DNA of 64,000 nt. Source: an uncultured Chlorobiota bacterium. Its GTDB lineage: Bacteria; Bacteroidota; Bacteroidia; Bacteroidales; JAADGE01. Below, in pieces: positions 54,401-61,778 of this stretch; position 1 is the stretch's first letter; each line of letters starts with the position of its first letter. Both the position numbers and the translations under genes were made by a program. The notes under the pieces are model-generated. The model made no database searches and was not told where the DNA came from. It worked only from the letters and a program-made list of their open reading frames with translations. The stretch is taken from assembly GCA_947311255.1 (NCBI GenBank), contig CAMZKL010000003.1:1-64000 (forward strand), in the 5' to 3' direction.

Positions 54401-55791
54401 TTATAAAATTAACTTTCAATGAAAATATTAGTTATTTAAGTGGAAATGACACATTAAACTATTCGATAAATAATGGCATTAACAATCCACATGAAGCAAG
54501 TGTTGAAACCGAAGACAGGAAAATTGTTTACTTAAAATTCAGCTCTCAATTTGCTGACGGACAAGAAAACACACTAACTCTTGAAAACATAAAAGACAAC
54601 TGCGGCAATTCAATGATTACAACAGAAATTGATTTTACTTATCATTCATTGCATCCTGTTGAACTTTGGGTAAAAGATGAAAAAAGACTTAAAATTAAAT
54701 TTTCAGAAACTGTTGATTTAACAAGCGGAACTACATTAACAAATTACACAGGAGATAACAGTGTTGGAAATCCATTTTATGTAGCAAGGGAAACTACAGA
54801 TACAACTATTGTCTATCTCGAATTTGAAAATAATTTTCCTGATGGAAAAGATATTACATTAACAATTTCAGGAGTTAAAGACATCAACGGAAACACAATG
54901 GAAACTACTGATTTAATTTTTTCATATTATACTCCCAAAAAAGATGATATTGCTATAAATGAAATTCTGTTTTACCCAAATTCCGGAGGAAGTGAATTTG
55001 TAGAACTTTATAATAAATCTGATAAAAAAATAGACTTAATAAATATTCAAATTGCAACTTGGGATGAGAAAAAAGATACAATAAAATCTTTAACTCCTCT
55101 TTCAAAAACAAATAAATATTTTGAACCCGAAACTTATTTAGCCTTCACAAAAAGCAAAGAAGGGGTATTAACTTATTATATGAGTAAGAATCATGAGAAT
55201 ATTATTGAATTACAATCTTTCCCTTCATTTAATAATGATGCGGGTAAAGTATTATTAATGTATAAAGATACTTCAAGAATTGATGAATTTAATTATTACA
55301 AAGGAATGCACTTTCAACTTCTGGATAATAAAGGAAAAGGAGTGTCTTTAGAACGAGTTAACTATAATAAACCAACAGAAGAAGTTTCAAATTGGCATTC
55401 TGCATCTGAATATGTTGGTTTTGCAACTCCTGCCTATAAAAATTCTCAATATAGCGAAAATGTTAATTCTAAAGATAAACCAATTACAATAGAACCATAT
55501 ATGTTTTCTCCTGATAATGACGGTTTCGAAGATTATGCTAACATAAATTATAAATTTGAAAAACCCGGTTATGTTGCAACTGTAATAGTTTTTGATGCAA
55601 AAGGACGAAAGGTTAAACAAATTGCAAATAATTATTTGTTGGCAGTTGAAGGAACATTAAGTTGGGATGGATTATACGAAAACGGAAAACTTGCACCTGC
55701 CGGAACTTACTTAATTCTTTTTAATGTATTTGATACAGAAGGTAATACAAAAGCATACAAATTACCTGTTGTTTCTGCTGTACGATTTTAA
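51484..55791 (+). CDS. secreted lamin-tail/Ig-like surface protein with three internal repeats
   Basis: After a signal peptide (ending LLNAQ) there is a choice-of-anchor/lectin-like domain (about 20-230), then three units of about 360 residues. Each unit has two Ig-like domains (starting near 236/336, 598/697 and 956/1057, with motif xAPEIxxI and INNGIGNPxxA) followed by a lamin-tail domain (near 433, 792 and 1154; VINEIMCDxNP..., YVE(I/L)YN). The C-terminus (about 1345-1435) is a FlgD-like Ig domain (FSPDNDGFEDYANINY, WDGLYENGKLAPAGTYLILF) of the kind that ends many T9SS cargo proteins. The lamin-tail family in bacteria is tied to surface proteins and nucleases; here no nuclease domain is seen. 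Binding target unknown. Confidence 0.86.
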   Translation: MKNLLFIVIVLLPFLLNAQINDDFEDGNLDGWTESTAGHFAASSENPINGTYSLHHVFDNTATGHDQISIPFGAFDISAETTTWRFQTRYEYNPSGDNTWSVFLFADNNASEMFPGGNINGYVFGVNFSGTSDLVKLWKITNGSASQIVNTNYNWQTNIGTSGTAGFEIKRTVAGDWSIFIDDNGGFDNLIQIGTTTNNTDFNTTNYFGICYEYTSTADQNLWLDDFYLGSEIADTEAPEIQNIEAISNNTILVNFNENLLEATAENVSNYSVDGGIANPTSATLNISDNKQVELVFSGTFINDNEYTLTANNVEDLSGNATSNETGTYTYTQIDAINVYIISATELDVVFNKIVDITSAQTTLNYSVNNGIGNPASATVDGTDNKLVHLTFASNFQLEQSYTITINNVEDLIGNIMNTANLDFFFYEVQAYDLVINEIMCDVNPVPEALPVHEYVEIYNNSDYDINLSGWTFKIGDNTPKNLPNKTIPAGEYGIICEDLAEAEFNSYGITLGIMNPSELTTTGKRLVIRNENNNIIEDLTYSIDWYDDTDKDGGGWSIERIDPLNFCGENENWTATVDYTGGTPGRLNSVYATNPDNSAPEISSINLISSKHLQITFSEKVEQSIAETITNYTLNGTINPTSALISSESTAVVNIYFADNFNIGNNTILIQNIEDNCSNVLNDYSGNFDYQLIYPLSIEIMSENQLRIHFSEKVELNSAQEQVNYLVNNGIGNPAVAVISNADSTIVNLQFANSFTLEQAYTITIENVKDINANNMNTANIDFIYYVAKPFDIVINEIMCDINPAPLTLPAEKYVELYNTSSFDLDLTDWYFLSEGQSERVFPYLTLRSHEFLILCEEGNENLFAPYGNVVGFLTSSDIIASGRNLKLYSSDNTIIEEITYSDDWYGNDDKDNGGWSLERIDPTNFCGEQANWKACNNSYGGSPGTENSVFAPNQDNIAPDLINVDIISSNFIKLTFNENISYLSGNDTLNYSINNGINNPHEASVETEDRKIVYLKFSSQFADGQENTLTLENIKDNCGNSMITTEIDFTYHSLHPVELWVKDEKRLKIKFSETVDLTSGTTLTNYTGDNSVGNPFYVARETTDTTIVYLEFENNFPDGKDITLTISGVKDINGNTMETTDLIFSYYTPKKDDIAINEILFYPNSGGSEFVELYNKSDKKIDLINIQIATWDEKKDTIKSLTPLSKTNKYFEPETYLAFTKSKEGVLTYYMSKNHENIIELQSFPSFNNDAGKVLLMYKDTSRIDEFNYYKGMHFQLLDNKGKGVSLERVNYNKPTEEVSNWHSASEYVGFATPAYKNSQYSENVNSKDKPITIEPYMFSPDNDGFEDYANINYKFEKPGYVATVIVFDAKGRKVKQIANNYLLAVEGTLSWDGLYENGKLAPAGTYLILFNVFDTEGNTKAYKLPVVSAVRF

Positions 55792-55823
55792 ATAAGATTT
55801 TCCAAATCTCAAAAAAAACAATA

Positions 55824-57086
55824 TTGAAGAAATACAAAATAATAATAGTAGGAGCTGGTGCATCTGGTATATTAGCATCAATAAGTGCTGCTGAAAATAA
55901 TGCCTCTGTTTTATTACTTGAAAAAATGAGCAGAGAAGCAAGAAAAATGCTCATTTCAGGAAAAGGTCGATGCAATATAACAAACACAGCATATAAGTCT
56001 GAGTTCTATAAGAAAATACATCCAAAACCAAAATTCTTAAAACATGCTTTTTCAAATTTCTTTTCAGCAGAAATTCTAAATTTGCTTGAGAGCAAAGGTC
56101 TAAAAACAAAGGAAGAAAGAGGAGGAAGAATTTTCCCTGTAAGTGATAAAGCTGCCGATGTAGTTAATGCTTTATTGCAAATAGCAAATGATAAAAAAAT
56201 AAAAATAATAAAAGATGCAAAAGTTGAGGATATTATTTCTGAGGATAAAAAAATCAAAGCAATAAAAATAAATATCAAAGGAAAACATGAAATAATAGAA
56301 ACTGAAAACCTTATACTTTGTACAGGTGGGAAATCATATCCTGCAACAGGCTCTACCGGAGACGGATACATTCTGGCTGAAAAGCTAGGACATACAATTA
56401 CAGATTTGAAACCAGCACTAGTTCCTTTAAAAACCGAAGGAAATTTAGCCGAAAAATTACAAGGATTAAGTTTGAAAAATTCAAATGTTAGCATCTGGAT
56501 AAACAATAAAAAAGTAAGCTCTGAATTTGGAGAAATGATGTTTGCTCATTATGGTTTAACTGGACCGGTTATTTTAACTTTAAGCAAAATAGCAATTGAT
56601 GCCTTTGATAAAAAAAATAATGTTGAAATTTCAATAGATTTAAAACCAGCATTAGATGAACAAAAATTAGATAATCGTCTTCAAAGAGAACTTAATGAAA
56701 ACGGAAAAAAGCAAATTCGTAATGTTTTAAAAAATTTGTTGCCCACAAAATTAATACCTGTTATTTTAGAACTAACAGAAATAGATCAATATAAAGTTTG
56801 CAATCAAATCTCAGGAAAAGAAAGAAAGAAAATACGCATCATATTAAAGAATCTTCGGTTTAAGGTGAGCGGACATAGGGGTTATAAAGAAGCAATTGTA
56901 ACATCAGGAGGAATTAACACAAATGAAATAGATAGCAAAACAATGATGTCTAAAATTGTCAAAAATTTATTCTTTGCAGGAGAACTTATTGATTTGGATG
57001 GTGAAACAGGAGGATATAATTTCCAAATTGCATTTTCTACTGGTTGGTTAGCCGGTCAATCTGCTTCCAATTCAGACAAAAATTAA
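55824..57086 (+). CDS. HI0933/BaiN-type NAD(P)/FAD-dependent oxidoreductase
   Basis: A flavoprotein of 420 residues of the HI0933 family, which includes the bile-acid enzyme BaiN and many unassigned proteins. The dinucleotide fold (IIVGAGASGILASISAAE, 4-21), LLLEKMSREARKMLISGKGRCNITN (in part), the CTGGKSYPATGSTGDGY motif, and the C-terminal DLDGETGGYNFQIAFSTGW are typical. The actual reaction is unknown. The start codon is TTG at 55824, since no ATG is suitably placed. The methyltransferase gene follows after 21 bases. Confidence 0.87.
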   Translation: MKKYKIIIVGAGASGILASISAAENNASVLLLEKMSREARKMLISGKGRCNITNTAYKSEFYKKIHPKPKFLKHAFSNFFSAEILNLLESKGLKTKEERGGRIFPVSDKAADVVNALLQIANDKKIKIIKDAKVEDIISEDKKIKAIKINIKGKHEIIETENLILCTGGKSYPATGSTGDGYILAEKLGHTITDLKPALVPLKTEGNLAEKLQGLSLKNSNVSIWINNKKVSSEFGEMMFAHYGLTGPVILTLSKIAIDAFDKKNNVEISIDLKPALDEQKLDNRLQRELNENGKKQIRNVLKNLLPTKLIPVILELTEIDQYKVCNQISGKERKKIRIILKNLRFKVSGHRGYKEAIVTSGGINTNEIDSKTMMSKIVKNLFFAGELIDLDGETGGYNFQIAFSTGWLAGQSASNSDKN

Positions 57087-57107
57087 AAAGAAACATCCAA
57101 ATATCAA

Positions 57108-58337
57108 ATGAAGAAATATAGTGAAATAAAAAAAGAAATTAGGATTAATACCGTTAAAAAAACAAATGAAGGATATGCATATTTTACGCATTTTCTTCAC
57201 AATAAAAAAGAAGAAAAAATTTCAAAATATTATAGCCTTAGAGCAAAAAAATTTATTGAAAATAATTTTAAACAATCTTTTTCAAAGTATGAAAAACTAA
57301 AATTAAGGTTTGACATTCCTTTTCCTGAACCAAAAAACCCAAAATTTACATTTATTGACTTATTTGCAGGAATAGGAGGATTTAGAATTGCCATGCAAAA
57401 CCTTGGAGGCAAATGTATTTTTTCTTCGGAAATTAACCGATTTTCAAAAAAAACTTATGAACATAATTTTGGAGAAGTTCCTTTTGGTGACATTACAAAA
57501 ATAAATGAAAAAAATATTCCGGAACACGATATTCTTTGTGCCGGTTTTCCATGCCAAGCATTTTCAATTGCTGGAAAACGTAAAGGTTTTAAAGATGAAA
57601 CAAGAGGAACTTTATTTTATGATATTGCAAGAATCATAAAAGAGAAAAATCCAAAAGCTTTTTTCCTTGAAAATGTAAAAGGTCTTAGAAATCATGATAA
57701 AGGACGAACACTGAAAACAATACTTAAGGTTTTACGAGAAGATTTGAAATATTATGTGCCGGAGCCACAAATAATAAATGCTAAAAATTTTGGAGTCCCT
57801 CAAAACAGAGAGAGAATTTTTATAATCGGTTTTAGCAAAGATTTAAATATTGCAGAGTTCAAATATCCAAAGCCGTTAAAAAAGAAAACTAAATTTTATG
57901 ATATTAAAGAAAAAAATAAAGTTTCGGTAAAGTACTATCTTTCAACTGTTTACTTGCAAACTCTAATAAAACATAAAGAAAGACACTCTAGAAAAGGTAA
58001 TGGTTTTGGTTTTAAAATTATAAGAGATAATCAATGTGCAAATGCTATTGTTGTAGGAGGAATGGGAAAAGAACGAAATATTGTTATTGACAGCAGCTTA
58101 ACAAATTTCACTCCTATAACAAAAATTAAAGGAGAAGTTAATAGAAAAGGTTTAAGAAGAATGACACCAAGAGAATGGGCAAGGTTACAAGGTTTTCCCG
58201 ACAAATATGAAATACCGGTTTCAGATGCACAAGCATATAAACAATTTGGAAATTCAGTTGCAATTCCTGCAATTCAAATAACCGCTGAAAAGGTAGTAAA
58301 TAAAATTAGGCAGAAAATTATATTCTCTAAAAAGTAA
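57108..58337 (+). CDS. C5-cytosine DNA methyltransferase (solitary)
   Basis: It methylates cytosine at carbon 5 in a specific DNA sequence. Motif I (FIDLFAGIGGFR, 82-93), the catalytic Cys149 in GFPCQAFS (motif IV), ENV (188-190, motif VI), QNRER (232-236, motif VIII), the variable target-recognition region (about 255-345), and motifs IX and X (RRMTPREWARLQGFP, QFGNSVAIP) are complete, so it should be active. A 78-residue lysine-rich extension precedes motif I; its role is unknown. No restriction endonuclease, very-short-patch nuclease or specificity subunit is adjacent: upstream is a flavoprotein, downstream a DUF58 gene. The recognition sequence cannot be predicted by eye. Confidence 0.92.
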   Translation: MKKYSEIKKEIRINTVKKTNEGYAYFTHFLHNKKEEKISKYYSLRAKKFIENNFKQSFSKYEKLKLRFDIPFPEPKNPKFTFIDLFAGIGGFRIAMQNLGGKCIFSSEINRFSKKTYEHNFGEVPFGDITKINEKNIPEHDILCAGFPCQAFSIAGKRKGFKDETRGTLFYDIARIIKEKNPKAFFLENVKGLRNHDKGRTLKTILKVLREDLKYYVPEPQIINAKNFGVPQNRERIFIIGFSKDLNIAEFKYPKPLKKKTKFYDIKEKNKVSVKYYLSTVYLQTLIKHKERHSRKGNGFGFKIIRDNQCANAIVVGGMGKERNIVIDSSLTNFTPITKIKGEVNRKGLRRMTPREWARLQGFPDKYEIPVSDAQAYKQFGNSVAIPAIQITAEKVVNKIRQKIIFSKK

Positions 58338-58575
58338 AAAATATCTTTATTTGTATTTTGTAGAAAATTTCAGTATAAAAAAAGACACTACGGTTTAAGT
58401 CTGCAAAAATAAAAAAAATAAACACCTGATATTAAACCAATTACAACAAATACAGAGAGTCTGTAAACACAACATTTACCTTTTTATATTGCATTTAGAG
58501 AAGATAAAATCTTACTTTAAAAATGTAAGCAAATTTATGTTCAAGTATTATTTTAAAACTGTTAAAAATTAATTA

Positions 58576-59916
58576 ATGTTGAAAAACCTAACAAAAAATA
58601 TATTCATAACAAACCGGCTATTTTTAGTTTCAGGAATACTAATTTTTCTTTTTATTTTTGGAAATTATTATCCAATAATTTTTGCACTTGCAAAAGCATT
58701 ACTTATGTTATTTATTGCATTAATTTTAATTGATGTTTTAATGCTCTACAATAGTTCAAAATTTAAGCTGAAAGGAAAAAGAACAGTTCCTGAGAAACTT
58801 TCAAACGGAGATAAAAACAAATTAAAGATTTATCTTAAAAATAATTATAAATTCCCTATACAAGTTGATATTATAGATGAAATTCCACATCAATTTCAAA
58901 AAAGAGATTTTTTATTAAAGCGAAAATTAAATTCGGGGCAAGAAAAAAACATAACTTACAAATTAAGACCAGTAAAAAGAGGTAACTACGTATTTGGAAA
59001 TTTAAATGTATATGTTTCAAATATTTTAGGTTTTATACAAAGGCGGTTTACTTTTAATGAAGGACAAGAAGTTCCAGTTTACCCCTCATTTATACAATTG
59101 CGAAAATATGAACTCTTTGCAATTTCAAACCGTTTAACAGAAGCAGGAATTAAAAAAATAAGAAAAATTAGTAACAATAATGAGTTTGACCAAATTAGAA
59201 CCTACATTAAAGGAGACGATTTCAGAACAATAAATTGGAAAGCAACTGCAAGAAAATCTTCTTTAATGGTTAATCAATACCAAGATGAAAAAGCACAACG
59301 TGTGTACAGCATAATTGACATGGGAAGAACCATGAAAATGCCATTTAACAAAATGTCTTTGCTTGATTATGCTATAAATGCAACTTTAGTAATTTCAAAT
59401 ATTGCAATTTACAAACAAGATAAAGCAGGTGTCATAACATTTTCTAAAGAAATTCATAGTATTTTACCCGCAAATAGAAAAAATTCTCAAATGTATCAAA
59501 TCTCAGAATTACTCTACAAGCAAAAAACAAATTATGAAGAAGCAAATATAGAATTGCTTTACACAACAATAAAACGAAAAATAAGACAACGAAGTCTTTT
59601 GCTAATTTATACAAATTTTGAAGGTTTAGTTTCTTTAGAAAGGCAATTAAAATATTTTAAACAACTTGCAAAAAGTCATTTAGTAGTTTGTATATTTTTT
59701 AAAAACTCCGAATTAGAAGAAATTACAGAAAAAAGACCTAAAAACACAGAAGAAGTTTATATAAAAACAATTGCTGAAAAATTTTCTTATGAAAAACTGT
59801 TAATAATAAAAGAGTTAAAAAAGCATGGAGTTCATTCTATATTAACTGAGCCACAAAATTTAACAGTTAATACAATCAATAAATATTTAGAGTTTAAAGC
59901 AAAAGGAATGATTTAA
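58576..59916 (+). CDS. DUF58-family membrane protein
   Basis: Two N-terminal hydrophobic helices (about 15-33, 37-55) precede a DUF58 domain of the VWA-like kind: RTYIKGDDFRTINWKATARKSSLMV, then IIDMGRTMKM and YAINATLVISNIAI. DUF58 proteins usually accompany a MoxR-type ATPase and other VWA proteins in maturation or stress systems; none is seen here, so the partner must be elsewhere. Function not known. The 238-base gap upstream (58338-58575) holds no feature I can name beyond a short CTTAC/GTAAG dyad. Confidence 0.85.
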   Translation: MLKNLTKNIFITNRLFLVSGILIFLFIFGNYYPIIFALAKALLMLFIALILIDVLMLYNSSKFKLKGKRTVPEKLSNGDKNKLKIYLKNNYKFPIQVDIIDEIPHQFQKRDFLLKRKLNSGQEKNITYKLRPVKRGNYVFGNLNVYVSNILGFIQRRFTFNEGQEVPVYPSFIQLRKYELFAISNRLTEAGIKKIRKISNNNEFDQIRTYIKGDDFRTINWKATARKSSLMVNQYQDEKAQRVYSIIDMGRTMKMPFNKMSLLDYAINATLVISNIAIYKQDKAGVITFSKEIHSILPANRKNSQMYQISELLYKQKTNYEEANIELLYTTIKRKIRQRSLLLIYTNFEGLVSLERQLKYFKQLAKSHLVVCIFFKNSELEEITEKRPKNTEEVYIKTIAEKFSYEKLLIIKELKKHGVHSILTEPQNLTVNTINKYLEFKAKGMI

Positions 59917-59965
59917 GGGGACTTCTAAAAATTCATTCGTATCAAGATTTTAGAAGTTCCCTTAA
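59913..59965. terminator. 18-bp inverted repeat between convergent genes
   Basis: TTAAGGGGACTTCTAAAA (59913-59930) pairs with 59948-59965 with one G-U mismatch and a 17-base loop. It overlaps the stop codon of the DUF58 gene and ends three bases from that of the small gene. Only weak T-runs follow, so it is a probable but non-classical bidirectional terminator. Confidence 0.65.
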
Positions 59966-59967
59966 GT

Positions 59968-60174
59968 TTAATTTTCAATATTATCAAACAAAGAAGGATA
60001 ATCTCTATCAAACTGCCCAAGCACCTCTGTCATAACAGTTTCTCGAATAAATCTTGATTTATTTTTAATCTTATATTTTTTACAGTACTTTTCAAATGCC
60101 TGAAGCTCAAGGTTGTTAAATAAGAATTGTACTGTATGTTTACGTTTTAAATTTTCTTTTTTATTAACAGACAT
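59968..60174 (-). CDS. small ribbon-helix-helix-like protein
   Basis: A 68-residue protein: basic N-terminus (NKKENLKRKH), a beta-strand TVQFLFNN, then two helices (LELQAFEKYCKKYKI and KSRFIRETVMTEVL), the order seen in ribbon-helix-helix regulators, and a short C-terminal tail ending FDRDYPSLFDN. It has a very good promoter, and an isolated position, so it is a real gene. Whether it binds DNA is inferred only from the layout. No partner toxin is adjacent. Confidence 0.65.
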   Translation of the reverse strand: MSVNKKENLKRKHTVQFLFNNLELQAFEKYCKKYKIKNKSRFIRETVMTEVLGQFDRDYPSLFDNIEN

Positions 60175-60194
60175 AGTTTAGAATGAAATTTTCA

Positions 60195-60225
60195 CAAAGT
60201 TATGTTTTTTTTATATCTGTACAAA
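60195..60225 (-). promoter_or_regulatory. promoter of the small RHH-like gene
   Basis: On the minus strand TTTG (60222-60225), a 19-base spacer and TAACTTTG (60195-60202) match the consensus exactly. It lies about 21 bases before the ATG at 60174. Confidence 0.65.
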
Positions 60226-60276
60226 ACTGATTTAAAGCATAATTAAAAAATTTAATTAATAAACTTGAAAAAGTAT

Positions 60277-60306
60277 TTTGCAAACAAAAAAATATGTTTA
60301 TTTTTG
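60277..60306 (+). promoter_or_regulatory. promoter of the tRNA gene
   Basis: TTTG (60277-60280), an 18-base spacer and TATTTTTG (60299-60306) match the consensus. Transcription would start near 60313, about 13 bases before the mature tRNA 5' end. Confidence 0.6.
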
Positions 60307-60325
60307 CATCTCGAAATTAAATTTG

Positions 60326-60399
60326 GGGCCCATAGCTCAGCTGGTTAGAGCACCTGACTCATAATCAGGGGGTCCATGGTTCGAGCCCATGTGGGCCCA
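60326..60399 (+). tRNA. tRNA with CAU anticodon (Met, or Ile2 read by lysidine)
   Basis: All four stems can be drawn: acceptor GGGCCCA with TGGGCCC, D arm GCTC/GAGC, anticodon arm CCTGA-CTCATAA-TCAGG with anticodon CAT at 60360-60362, and T arm CATGG-TTCGAGC-CCATG. Position 73 is A and no CCA is encoded. It does not have the initiator features. The GGGCC acceptor and anticodon arm look more like tRNA-Ile2, whose CAU is modified to lysidine, than elongator Met, but this cannot be settled by eye. Confidence 0.93.
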
Positions 60400-60417
60400 C
60401 AATTCATGATTGTTTCT

Positions 60418-60456
60418 AAAACACCTTGCTAAATTTTATGCAAGGTGTTTTTTTTT
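60418..60456 (+). terminator. tRNA gene terminator
   Basis: A 9-12 bp stem (ACACCTTGC at 60421-60429 with GCAAGGTGT at 60440-60448), ten-base loop and a run of T residues, just downstream of the tRNA. Confidence 0.85.
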
Positions 60457-60496
60457 GAAAAATACAACTAATTTTCCATACCAAAGCAACTATTTT

Positions 60497-60526
60497 TTTG
60501 TTTTTTTACACAAAATTATACCTTTG
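60497..60526 (+). promoter_or_regulatory. promoter of the SPFH/GYF gene
   Basis: TTTG (60497-60500), an 18-base spacer and TACCTTTG (60519-60526) match the consensus, with the start predicted near 60533, about 35 bases before the ATG. Confidence 0.6.
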
Positions 60527-60567
60527 TTTGTTCACTTACTATTAAAAATAGCATAAAAAATATAAAT

Positions 60568-61671
60568 ATGGGAATTTTCAGTAAATTAAGAGGAGAATTA
60601 ATTGATGTTATAGATTGGTTAGACAGTAGCAATGATACAATAGCATACAGATTCCAAAGACAAGGAAACGAAATAAAAAACGGAGCACAACTTACAGTTA
60701 GAGAATCGCAAGTTGCAGTTTTCGTTAACGAAGGTAAAATAGGTGATGTTTTTCCTCCGGGAAGATATGAGCTTACTACTCAAAACCTGCCAATACTTAC
60801 AACTTTAAATGCCTGGATACACGGATTTAACAGCCCTTTCAAAGCAGAAGTATATTTTATAAACACTAAAAGATTTACAAATCAAAAATGGGGAACTCCT
60901 AATGTTTTTTATTTAAGAGATTCTGATTTTGGACGAGTAAGTTTAAGAGCATTTGGAACTTATACAATGAAAGTTTCTGACCCCGTTAAGTTTATTCAAG
61001 AAGTTTTAGGAACAAGTGGAGATTTCTCAACAAGCGATATTAATTCTGAAATGAGAAGCCTAATTGTTACACAGTTTATTGATGCAGTTGGTGAAAGCAA
61101 AATTCCATTGCTTGATATGGCTCAGAATTATAAAGACATTTCAAATTTTTGTCAAGAAAAATTAGGAGATGAATTCTTAGAATATGGTCTTGAAATTACT
61201 AAATTTTTAGTTTCAAGTATAAGTTTACCTGAACATTTACAAAAAAAGTTAGACGAAGGAACAGGAATGAGTATGCTTGGAGACATGGACAAATATTCTC
61301 AAATGAAATCTGCCGAAGCAATGGAAAGTGCAGCGGGTAATACTAGTATGGGCGGAGGAATGGAAGGCATGATGGGTATGGCAATGATGCAACAAATGAT
61401 GAATCAAAACCAAATGATGCAAGGACAAAAAAATCAAACAAATTCTGCACCGCCACCGCCACCTGTTGTTCAATACTTTGTTTCAGTTGACGGAAAACAA
61501 CAAGGTCCTTTCAAACCAGAAACCCTTCAACAAATGGTTGCAAATGGTAGCATAACAAAACAAACTTATGTTTGGAAACAAGGTATGTCGGCTTGGAAAA
61601 CTGCTGGAGAAGTAGCAGAATTTTCTGAATTATTTGGTGCAACTCCACCTCCACCACCGCCACCAATGTAA
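60568..61671 (+). CDS. SPFH (band 7) protein with C-terminal GYF_2 domain, YdjI-like
   Basis: Residues about 1-235 form the SPFH domain of the type once called 'virion core protein-like' (VIDWLDSSNDTIAYRFQRQGNEI, then VFPPGRYELTTQNLPIL). There is no transmembrane helix. A flexible middle is rich in Met, Gly and Gln (MGGGMEGMMGMAMMQQMMNQ), then a proline run (APPPPPPVV) and a GYF_2 domain (about 300-350; YFVSVDGKQQGPFKPETLQQM and TYVWKQGM). The end is again poly-proline. In Bacillus the homologue YdjI works with YdjG and PspA in membrane stress; here the zinc-ribbon protein next door is the matching partner. Role by analogy only. Confidence 0.85.
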   Translation: MGIFSKLRGELIDVIDWLDSSNDTIAYRFQRQGNEIKNGAQLTVRESQVAVFVNEGKIGDVFPPGRYELTTQNLPILTTLNAWIHGFNSPFKAEVYFINTKRFTNQKWGTPNVFYLRDSDFGRVSLRAFGTYTMKVSDPVKFIQEVLGTSGDFSTSDINSEMRSLIVTQFIDAVGESKIPLLDMAQNYKDISNFCQEKLGDEFLEYGLEITKFLVSSISLPEHLQKKLDEGTGMSMLGDMDKYSQMKSAEAMESAAGNTSMGGGMEGMMGMAMMQQMMNQNQMMQGQKNQTNSAPPPPPVVQYFVSVDGKQQGPFKPETLQQMVANGSITKQTYVWKQGMSAWKTAGEVAEFSELFGATPPPPPPPM

Positions 61672-61697
61672 AACTAAAAACATTTTATTTTTACTGT

Positions 61698-61739
61698 CTT
61701 ATTCATAACAAAATACATATATGTTTTGTTATGAATAAG
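61698..61739. repeat. 16-bp perfect inverted repeat between the SPFH and zinc-ribbon genes
   Basis: CTTATTCATAACAAAA (61698-61713) pairs exactly with 61724-61739, and the ten-base spacer contains a near-perfect ACATATATGT palindrome that can extend the stem. No T-run follows on either strand, which is unusual for a terminator. It may be an operator or an RNA structure that controls the second gene. Confidence 0.75.
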
Positions 61740-61778
61740 TTAGCATAACTTTCATTTCAATAACATATATTTGCTATA

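Noticed and set aside
56006..56506. 166-codon minus-strand frame within the flavoprotein gene
   Set aside because: The plus strand has all HI0933 motifs; the minus frame is a shadow without a promoter or homology signal.
57108..60174. Defence island or restriction-modification system
   Set aside because: Only a methyltransferase is present. No endonuclease, helicase or abortive infection protein is recognisable, and the RHH-like gene has no toxin partner.
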